From an uncultured Alistipes sp. (GTDB lineage: Bacteria; Bacteroidota; Bacteroidia; Bacteroidales; Rikenellaceae): a stretch of 23,130 nucleotides of DNA. Below are positions 15,465-21,871 of the stretch, in pieces. The notes beneath the pieces were generated by a model, which was not told the origin of the DNA, did no database searches, and was given only the letters and a program-made list of their open reading frames with translations. How positions within the stretch are numbered: the stretch's first letter is position 1; every line of letters starts with the position of its first letter. Location: positions 1-23,130 of the forward strand of contig CALGRZ010000138.1 in assembly GCA_937880705.1 (NCBI GenBank), given 5' to 3'. A program made the translations under genes and the position numbers.

Positions 15465-17543
15465 ATGAACAAACTTTTCAAGTTGTTGTGGGCTATGATT
15501 CCCGCAATGTGTTTGGTGTTGGTAGGTTGTGATGATCAGCCCGACGATAAGCCTCTGCCCGGCGATAAGCCCGTGATCAGCCTTAAGGCTACAACGGTTG
15601 AGGCCGGCGCAAAGAGCGGCGAGTACACCGTTAACTACACCATCGCTAACCCCATCGACGGCGAGTTGATCGAGGTTAATACCGACGTTGACTGGGTTGT
15701 TAATTTCGACGTTGCCAGCGCAGGTGCTATCAAGTTCGAGGTTGTTGAGAACACCGTTGAGGAGCCCCGTGAGGCTACCGTTGAGGTGAGCTACAAGTAT
15801 GCCGAGAGCGTAAACTTTGTTGTTAAGCAGGCTGCAGCACGCAACCAGAATCTCACCTTCACCGTTGATGAGGTTGATATCCGCTTCTTCGATGCCGAGC
15901 TGGATGTATATCCTAACGATCAGAAGATCGGCTATCTCTACGGTATCTACTCAAAGGCCTATATCGATGAGTATGATCTTACTACCGACGAGGCTCTCTT
16001 CAACGACGATATGGACTACTTCGCTTGGTTGGGTCAGTTCCACGGTCTTACAGCCCAGGAGATCGCTGCCGAGCGTATCAAGTATGGTAACCAGTACAGT
16101 GTTAACCCCACAGGTTTCCGTCCCAATTCAGAGTATGTATTCTACCTCTACTACTATGACCCCGTGTCGGGTGAGCGCCTTTCGGATATCCACCGTCACT
16201 ACTTCACCACTCCTTCCGTAGAGCTCGGTGAGGTTGAGTTCACTACCACTGTTGAGGTTGAGGGTCCCGCAGCCCACATCACCGCTGCCGCTCCTTCGGA
16301 CTACCTCGACGCCTTCTATTTCGATGTTCTCCAGAAGTCTATCGTAGATCAGGAGTCACAGCAGCTGGGTCTGACTACCGAGGAGTATGTTGAGTTGTGG
16401 TGGAACACCCTCTCTTGCAACAGACGTGATGAGGGCTACAACAGCGCCGACATCATCTCTAACCTCTCATGCTCATATATCGAGGATGTATATGATGTAG
16501 AGCTGCTTGCCGAGACCGAGTACTACCTCTTCTCGTTCGCTGTTAACGAGGATGCATTGTGCTCGTCGGTACCCCAGATCGAGACATTTACTACCGGTTC
16601 TGTGGAGATGTCTGACAACGAGATCACCATCATCGTTTCGGATGTTACCCCCTATGGTGCAGTAATCAACTTCCGCACCACCGTAGCCGAGGATACCTAT
16701 GTTGCAGGTTGGGTTAAGAAGAGCGAGTGGGAGACTTACGGTGCTACCGACCGCGCTCGTCTGCAGAAGATCATGGATGTATTCCAGTTCGACAGCACAT
16801 CGTACCTCAAGGGCGATGTTAAATATGAGGAGAAGACCGGTATGGAGGCTGATACAGAGTATGTAGTATTTGCATTCGGCTTCTATGGCGGTGTTGCTAC
16901 TACCGGCCTCTATACCACAGAGTTTAAGACCGTATCGGATGCTCCGTCACCCGAGACTCTGTCGCTGCGTGAGATGGGTTACTTCAGCATCAGTGCTATC
17001 AACGCTATCGATCCTACGTTCGGTAACCTCTCGTATGACCAGCAGTATGGAATCTATCCTATCGAGGTTGTTAAGTCTGACGAGTCTGTAGCGCCCTTCT
17101 ACACCGTACTGCTCGTTACTGACAGCAACCGCGACTTCTACACCGATATGGCAATCTTGAGCTATTTGATCGATGATGCTCCCACCTCTGGCTTCCCCGC
17201 AAAGACCTACTACTTTGTTGAGTACAACATCGAGAACTGGGTTGTTGCAATTGGTAAGGATAGCGAGGGTCGTTACACCGAGCTCTACAAGAATGCCTTC
17301 TATTGCACCCGTGAGGGCGTAAGCGATGCACAGGTATTCGTTGATTGGAAGAACGCTTGGATGGGTACCGCCTCTGTAGCTACTCCCTCGAGCCTTGTAT
17401 TCAACGAGGAGGCTGTCGAGAGCACCGTGACTCTGCTCAAGCGCAAGGATAGCAGCGCACAGCCTGTTGTTCGCAAGGGCCAGTACGAGTCAAAGGAGGT
17501 TGTTCCCGCAGTTGATGCTGTAACACCTGCTCGTCACCGCTAA
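15465..17543 (+). CDS. Surface lipoprotein, probable N-terminal BACON-like domain (paralogue 2)
   Basis: A 692-residue lipoprotein. Signal peptide with lipobox LVGC (Cys22), then DDQPDD, an acidic tract typical of Bacteroidota surface lipoproteins. Residues about 38-125 form a BACON-like domain (GEYTVNYTI, TDVDWVVNF, REATVEVSY, VNFVVKQAA). Then come repeated sandwich-like domains each opening with a strand such as LTFTVDEV, VEFTTTVEV or ITIIVSDVTP, containing helices like EYVELWWN, and ending with YVFYLYYYD, YLFSFAVN or YVVFAFGFYGG. It aligns along almost its whole length with the next gene (17748) but has an extra C-terminal stretch rich in Val, Glu and basic residues (ending TPARHR). Codons favour GTT and GTA for Val and resemble those of the OmpA and S1 genes, suggesting strong expression. 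Function unknown. Confidence 0.87.
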   Translation: MNKLFKLLWAMIPAMCLVLVGCDDQPDDKPLPGDKPVISLKATTVEAGAKSGEYTVNYTIANPIDGELIEVNTDVDWVVNFDVASAGAIKFEVVENTVEEPREATVEVSYKYAESVNFVVKQAAARNQNLTFTVDEVDIRFFDAELDVYPNDQKIGYLYGIYSKAYIDEYDLTTDEALFNDDMDYFAWLGQFHGLTAQEIAAERIKYGNQYSVNPTGFRPNSEYVFYLYYYDPVSGERLSDIHRHYFTTPSVELGEVEFTTTVEVEGPAAHITAAAPSDYLDAFYFDVLQKSIVDQESQQLGLTTEEYVELWWNTLSCNRRDEGYNSADIISNLSCSYIEDVYDVELLAETEYYLFSFAVNEDALCSSVPQIETFTTGSVEMSDNEITIIVSDVTPYGAVINFRTTVAEDTYVAGWVKKSEWETYGATDRARLQKIMDVFQFDSTSYLKGDVKYEEKTGMEADTEYVVFAFGFYGGVATTGLYTTEFKTVSDAPSPETLSLREMGYFSISAINAIDPTFGNLSYDQQYGIYPIEVVKSDESVAPFYTVLLVTDSNRDFYTDMAILSYLIDDAPTSGFPAKTYYFVEYNIENWVVAIGKDSEGRYTELYKNAFYCTREGVSDAQVFVDWKNAWMGTASVATPSSLVFNEEAVESTVTLLKRKDSSAQPVVRKGQYESKEVVPAVDAVTPARHR

Positions 17544-17585
17544 TAGAGAGCTATGACCGCATAGCCAGGAGCTATGCAGATAGTT

Positions 17586-17621
17586 GCGGAGCCGTCCTAA
17601 AGGGATGGCTCCGCTCTTTTT
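17586..17621 (+). terminator. Rho-independent terminator after the 15465 gene
   Basis: GCGGAGCCGTCC pairs with GGGATGGCTCCGC (12 pairs including one G-T) with a small loop and is followed by TCTTTTT. A smaller hairpin GCTATG-ACCG-CATAGC lies just upstream at 17550-17565. Confidence 0.92.
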
Positions 17622-17644
17622 CGTGTATAAAGTCGGTTTTGTGT

Positions 17645-17675
17645 TTTGTGGTTCCTGAAATTTTTTCTAACTTTA
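17645..17675 (+). promoter_or_regulatory. Promoter of the 17748 lipoprotein gene
   Basis: TTTG at 17645-17648 and TAACTTTA at 17668-17675 are 19 bases apart; one mismatch in the -7 box. The leader would be about 65 bases. Confidence 0.65.
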
Positions 17676-17747
17676 CACTACAAATGCGTGCGTTAGTTAG
17701 GTGTGCGCGCATATATGTTATGTAATACAACAAAATAACATGCAGAT

Positions 17748-19691
17748 ATGAAAAAGTTTACGCAAATGCTTATGATGGCACTTCTTATGGTTAGTGCCAT
17801 GCTCTTTGTGCGATGTGGCGAAGATCCTATCGACGAGCCGGTGGGCAGTAAGCCTGTTATCAACCTTAAGACAACAGAGGTTGAGGTGGCTGCCAAGGGT
17901 GGTGACTACACTGCCAGCTATACCATTACAAACCCTGTTGAGGGTGTCGCCGTGAAGGCCACAAGCGACCAAAAGTGGGTCGTGGTGGATGCTGCGACGG
18001 CCGGTGCGCTCAAGCTTACGGTCGAGGCCAACGAGGTTGAGCAGGTGCGCGAGGCTGTGGTTACGGTGAGCTATGCCAAGGCCGATAGCGTGCAGCTTAA
18101 GGTCGTGCAGCAGGCTGGCAACCCCGCCAACCTCACCTTCTCTGTGGAGATGGTCGAGCAGGGCTACTACACATGCATCATCGACGTATTCCCCACGGAT
18201 AGCAAGTTGGGCTTCCTGATGGAGCTCTACACGAAGGATGACTACGACAAGTTTGGCCTTGAGGATGATGACGCGCTCTTTGAGAACCATATGGAGAACC
18301 TCGCCTTTATAGGTAGCTGGTCGGGCATGACGGCCCAGGAGGTGGCCAGGGAGCGTACCAAGTCCGGTGTGCAGTATGAGGTTAAGCTCACAAACCTGAA
18401 GGCCGACTCGGAGAATGTCTTTGTGGCCTACTACTACGACCCGGCAACGGGTAAGCGTCTGTCGGATGTATATCGTTACTTCTTCTACTCGAAGCGTGCC
18501 GAGCTTCACGAGCAGAGTTTCGCGTTTGCCACCGTGGTTGATGGCCCGCAGGCCACTGTCACCGTCACGCCCGATGGTCTGGCCGATGGTCGCTACTACT
18601 TCGACGTTATGCCCAAGGTGGTGGTCGACGAGGAGGTTGAGAGCCTTGGCGTGAGCCTCGAGCGTTACTTCGAGCTGTGGTGGAACCAGATGGTCTTCAA
18701 CGACATGTCGGGAAACAGCACTCCTGCATACCTCATCTACGAAAATCAGTGTTCGGCAGGTGTCGACAGCTTCACCTTCGATCTGCTGGCCTCAACCGAG
18801 TACTATGTATTTGCCTTTGAGGTGGATGGCGATGCTGTATGTGTGAGCGTGCCGGAGTATGATACGTTCACCACGGGCGTTGTGGAGCGGAGCGACCTTG
18901 TGTTGACCCTCACGGCCGAGAATATCACCTCGCGAGGTGCAAGGGTCGTTATCGAGGCCAGCAACGACACCGACCCCTATGTGGCTGGTGTGACAACAAA
19001 GGATGTGTGGGATAGCTTTGGTGCTACGGAGCGTGCGCGCCTCGATGGTCTGTTGAAGACATACGAGTTTCCAAACCCTGCGCGCGGCAATGGCTCGTGG
19101 GAGGAGAACCGCGACCTGAAGTCGGAGACCACCTATGTCTTCTTCGCCTTTGGCTACCATGGTGGCGTAGTGACCACGCAGCTCTTCTACGTCGAGTTTA
19201 CGACACTGCCCAATGTTGCCTCGAAGGAGAGCATCTCGGTGAAGCACATGGGCTACTTCAACGTCAAGGATATCAACGCCATAGACCCGTCGTTTGGCTA
19301 TCTTAAGCTCGACGAGCTGGACTATGCTGTCTACCCCGTTGAGTTCGAGTGCACAGATCCCAGCTCGTCGTACTACTTCTACACATGGCCCATCACCCCC
19401 TACTACGATATGGCTTGGGTGACCGATGACAACCGCCTGGGACGTATGGTATATTGGGGCGAGCGTCCTCGCTTCCTGTGGACCGTGGTGGCCTACGACA
19501 CCGAGGCGTGGATATGTGCCATAGCGAAGGATACGGAGGGCTACTACACCGAGCACTTTGTAAATAAGGTGCCCATCACGCGCGATGGCGTGGGCGATGC
19601 GCAGATCTTTGTCGACTGGCTCAAGAACCACGGTGCTGCCAAGGCCGACCCGTCACAGTATATCGACGAGATGATGGAGGATGACTTTTAG
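17748..19691 (+). CDS. Surface lipoprotein, probable N-terminal BACON-like domain (paralogue 3)
   Basis: A 647-residue protein collinear with the preceding gene. The signal peptide is Met-rich; the presumed lipidated Cys23 is preceded by Arg (FVRC), an unusual -1 residue for a lipobox, but the following GEDPID matches the acidic tract of its paralogues. BACON-like domain at about residues 40-125 (GDYTASYTI, SDQKWVVVD, REAVVTVSY, VQLKVVQQAG). Then sandwich-like repeats share landmarks with paralogue 2: GMTAQEVARERTK, YYYDPATGKRLSDVYRY, RYFELWWNQM, YYVFAFEVDG, TYVFFAFGYHGG, MGYFNVKDINAIDPSFG. It ends DPSQYIDEMMEDDF and lacks the extra tail. Codons use more GTG and GTC than paralogue 2, suggesting lower expression or older divergence. 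It has its own promoter and ends at a large hairpin. Confidence 0.86.
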   Translation: MKKFTQMLMMALLMVSAMLFVRCGEDPIDEPVGSKPVINLKTTEVEVAAKGGDYTASYTITNPVEGVAVKATSDQKWVVVDAATAGALKLTVEANEVEQVREAVVTVSYAKADSVQLKVVQQAGNPANLTFSVEMVEQGYYTCIIDVFPTDSKLGFLMELYTKDDYDKFGLEDDDALFENHMENLAFIGSWSGMTAQEVARERTKSGVQYEVKLTNLKADSENVFVAYYYDPATGKRLSDVYRYFFYSKRAELHEQSFAFATVVDGPQATVTVTPDGLADGRYYFDVMPKVVVDEEVESLGVSLERYFELWWNQMVFNDMSGNSTPAYLIYENQCSAGVDSFTFDLLASTEYYVFAFEVDGDAVCVSVPEYDTFTTGVVERSDLVLTLTAENITSRGARVVIEASNDTDPYVAGVTTKDVWDSFGATERARLDGLLKTYEFPNPARGNGSWEENRDLKSETTYVFFAFGYHGGVVTTQLFYVEFTTLPNVASKESISVKHMGYFNVKDINAIDPSFGYLKLDELDYAVYPVEFECTDPSSSYYFYTWPITPYYDMAWVTDDNRLGRMVYWGERPRFLWTVVAYDTEAWICAIAKDTEGYYTEHFVNKVPITRDGVGDAQIFVDWLKNHGAAKADPSQYIDEMMEDDF

Positions 19692-19710
19692 GATGCGGCA
19701 TCACCGTAGA

Positions 19711-19766
19711 TTTTGATCGACACAGAGGGCTGTTTGACTACCAAACAGCCCTCTGTGTTATCAAAA
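19711..19766 (+). terminator. Long hairpin after the 17748 gene, probable terminator
   Basis: A 17-bp perfect stem (ACACAGAGGGCTGTTTG against its complement, loop ACTAC) is extended by TTTTGAT/ATCAAAA for about 24 pairs. There is no T run after the stem on the plus strand, so termination efficiency is uncertain. Confidence 0.7.
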
Positions 19767-19817
19767 AGGTACGAATTTACCTTTATAGGTAAAAAAAAGA
19801 GTAGCCAAATTTCGTTG

Positions 19818-19842
19818 TTTTGTATATTATTTGTATATTTGC
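19818..19842 (+). promoter_or_regulatory. Promoter region of the OmpA-family gene
   Basis: TATATTTG at 19834-19841 matches the -7 consensus; the 25-base block differs at two positions from 15305-15329. The leader is about 105 bases, with GCCC/GGGC pairing near 19879-19897 and an AT-rich stretch before ATG 19953. Confidence 0.65.
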
Positions 19843-19952
19843 TAATCAAAATGCGCAATTGTGCAAATGAGCATCCGAGCCCATCCCCCTTTGGGCAGGG
19901 TGTGAGATGTAAACAAGGAACATAAGAAGTGTAAAATAATAAATTGTTAACT

Positions 19953-21152
19953 ATGAAAAAAGTTCTACTTTCAGTTTTGGTAGCGGTATTTGCTTTGGTA
20001 TCTACCAACGCCATGGCGCAGGAGGAGACCAAGCCCGCGAAGTTGCGTTGGCAGGGTCACCAGACCAACAGCTTCTGGTCTAATTGGGAGGTCTCTGCCG
20101 GCTTCGGTAGCTCGTACCTCGACATCAATACCAAGGGCTCTGACCCCGGTAAGTTCTTCAAGCGCAATGGTTGGAATGCCAACTTCGCTGTTACCAAGTG
20201 GTTTGTACCTATCGTAGGTGCTCGTCTGCAGCTCGACGGTGGTCAGTTCCTCAACTACTCTGACAACCAGGCTGTCTATGGTGACAACGTCTTCAAGTCA
20301 CCCTATGTCTTTGTTCACGCTGATGCCATGCTGAACCTCTCTAACTGGATCGGTGGCTACCGCGAGGATCGCGTATACTACGCTATTCCCTACGCCGGTT
20401 TTGGTTACACAGCTTTGAACTGGACCGATGACACCGTAGGCTCATACAATGGTGAGTTTGCCTTCACTGCCGGTTTGTTGAACAAGTTCCGCGTGTGCAA
20501 GTTCCTCGACATCCAGCTCGACCTTCGCACATGGTTGTTCCCCCAGCGTGACCTCGCTCCCCAGATCAACGACAGCGGTGCTTATGCCGTTACGTTCTCT
20601 GCATCGGTAGGTGTTGCTTACCGCTTCAACAAGCGCAACTGGGATGTTGCTCACACCCAGGCCGAGGTTGATGGATACCTTGCAGCTATCGCTGACCGCG
20701 ACAACCGTCTTGATGATGCCAACAACAAGCTCACCGACGCTAACAACAAGATCAACGACCTGAACAACGAGAATGATCGTCTGAAGAGTGATCTCGACGA
20801 GTGCAACAAGGCTCGCAAGGCTATCAAGCCCGCCAAGACTCCCGAGACCGTTGTATTCTTCAACTTCAACCAGTCGGTTCTCACCGCCTACTCGAAGGCT
20901 ACGCTTAAGAGCTATGCTGCACAGGTTAAGGATGGCGACGAGAAGCTCACCGTTATCGGCTACGCCGACAAGCAGACCGGTAGCGCAGAGGTTAACGAGC
21001 GCATCTCGCAGAAGCGTGCCGAGGCTGTTAAGGCTTACCTTGTTGAGCAGGGTATCGCCGAGGATCGCATCGAGGTTAAGTGGGTTGGTAGCTCTGAGGA
21101 GGCATTTGCTGACGAGGCTGCCCGCATCAACCGCTGCGTAATCATCCGCTAA
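19953..21152 (+). CDS. OmpA-family outer membrane protein
   Basis: A 399-residue OmpA-type porin. The signal peptide is MKKVLLSVLVAVFALVSTNA with likely cleavage after AMA (before Gln23). Residues about 40-225 are rich in aromatic-alternating strands typical of an outer-membrane beta barrel. A coiled-coil linker of Asp/Asn-Lys-Leu repeats follows (DDANNKLTDANNKINDLNNE), then the peptidoglycan-binding OmpA domain from about residue 285: VFFNFNQSVLT, then GYADKQTGSAEVNERISQKR, whose Asp and Arg fit the diaminopimelate-binding residues of the family, and a typical ending. The start is ATG 19953; an in-frame TTG nine bases earlier is unlikely. Codon use points to high expression. The Lys/Asn-rich linker replaces the TSP3 repeats seen in some relatives. 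Anchors the outer membrane to peptidoglycan. Confidence 0.93.
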   Translation: MKKVLLSVLVAVFALVSTNAMAQEETKPAKLRWQGHQTNSFWSNWEVSAGFGSSYLDINTKGSDPGKFFKRNGWNANFAVTKWFVPIVGARLQLDGGQFLNYSDNQAVYGDNVFKSPYVFVHADAMLNLSNWIGGYREDRVYYAIPYAGFGYTALNWTDDTVGSYNGEFAFTAGLLNKFRVCKFLDIQLDLRTWLFPQRDLAPQINDSGAYAVTFSASVGVAYRFNKRNWDVAHTQAEVDGYLAAIADRDNRLDDANNKLTDANNKINDLNNENDRLKSDLDECNKARKAIKPAKTPETVVFFNFNQSVLTAYSKATLKSYAAQVKDGDEKLTVIGYADKQTGSAEVNERISQKRAEAVKAYLVEQGIAEDRIEVKWVGSSEEAFADEAARINRCVIIR

Positions 21153-21179
21153 TAGTTTAAGGGAGTCTTCCCACCCGAT

Positions 21180-21217
21180 AGAGGGCCTGCGACTACTTCG
21201 CAGGCCCTCTCTGTTTA
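21180..21217 (+). terminator. Rho-independent terminator after the OmpA-family gene
   Basis: A perfect 13-bp stem (AGAGGGCCTGCGA / TCGCAGGCCCTCT) with loop CTACT, followed by CTGTTT. It lies 27 bases after the stop. Confidence 0.88.
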
Positions 21218-21228
21218 TGTGGTCGGGG

Positions 21229-21380
21229 TAGGACGAGATAGGACGAGATAGGACGAGATAGGAAGAGATAGGAAGAGATGGGAAGAGAATAGGGATAGCA
21301 GGTTGCTACCCAATAAATGTCGGCCGCGCTTATGCCCATTAAGTCCTATTTAGCCCTATCAAGTCCTATTGACTGCGCTA
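21229..21380. repeat. Copy B of the TAGGA-decamer / core repeat family
   Basis: Left arm of six 10-bp units (three GGACGAGATA, then GGAAGAGA types, 21231-21290); core GGGATAGCAGGTTGCTACC then AAATGTCGGCCGCGCTTA at 21315-21332; right arm of three inverted units ending TTGACTGCGC. It is followed directly by copy C; the cores of B and C are exactly 124 bases apart. Confidence 0.88.
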
Positions 21381-21503
21381 AAATAGGAAGAGATAGGATG
21401 GAGTAGGAAGAGATAGGGATAGTAGGTTGCTACCCAATAAATGTCGGTCGCGCTTATGCCCATTAAGTCCTATTTAGTCCTATCAAGTCCTATCGACTGC
21501 GCT
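21381..21503. repeat. Copy C of the TAGGA-decamer / core repeat family
   Basis: Short left arm of about three units (including the variant GGATGGAG), core with AAATGTCGGTCGCGCTTA at 21439-21456 (one change, C to T, from the other copies), right arm ending CGACTGCGC. From GGGATAG onward it is nearly identical to copy B. Confidence 0.88.
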
Positions 21504-21506
21504 AAA

Positions 21507-21788
21507 AATAGGAAGAGATAGGAAGAGATAGGAAGAGATGGGAAGAGATAGGAAGAGATAGGAAGAGATAGGAGGAGATAGGAAGAGATAGGAAGAGATA
21601 GGAGGAGATAGGAAGAGATAGGAGGAGATAGGAGGAGATAGGAGGAGATAGGAGGAGATAGGAGGAGATAGGAAGAGATAGGAAGAAATAGGAAGAGATA
21701 GGGATAGTAGGTTGCTTGCGGGTAAATGTCGGCCGCGCTTATACCCATTAAGTCCTATTAAGTCCTATCCAGTCCTATCGACTGCGCC
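21507..21788. repeat. Copy D of the repeat family, with a 19-unit decamer array
   Basis: The left arm is 19 consecutive 10-bp units at 21511-21700: ten GGAAGAGATA, seven GGAGGAGATA, one GGAAGAAATA and one GGAAGAGATG, with no break in phase. The core has GGGATAGTAGG, a changed hairpin region (TTGCTTGCGGG), and AAATGTCGGCCGCGCTTA at 21724-21741; the right arm has three inverted units ending CGACTGCGC. Copies B-D together fill most of the 719-base gap between the convergent OmpA-family and rpsA genes; no gene is supported there. Confidence 0.9.
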
Positions 21789-21796
21789 GCCCACAC

Positions 21797-21831
21797 AACA
21801 AAAGAGGCTGTCCCCCATCGGGAACAGCCTC
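21797..21831 (-). terminator. Rho-independent terminator of rpsA
   Basis: On the minus strand GAGGCTGT-(T)-CCC pairs with GGG-ACAGCCTC around a short loop, followed by TTTTGTTG. It lies 41 bases past the rpsA stop. Confidence 0.88.
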
Positions 21832-21871
21832 GCTTTGTGCGACCATGCTGATCGCCTCTATCAGAGTAGAA

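Noticed and set aside
21507..21700. CRISPR array
   Set aside because: Units are 10 bp without spacers, so this is a simple tandem array; no cas genes are nearby.
21229..21710. CsrA/RsmE-type binding array because of repeated GGA
   Set aside because: The GGA content follows from the decamer itself, there are no hairpin-loop GGA sites, and CsrA is not generally expected in Bacteroidota.
21470..21748. A 92-residue minus-strand open frame with SSYLLLSPPI-like repeats
   Set aside because: It is only the translation of the 10-bp array (30 bases equals 10 codons), with no start context, and crosses the conserved non-coding core.
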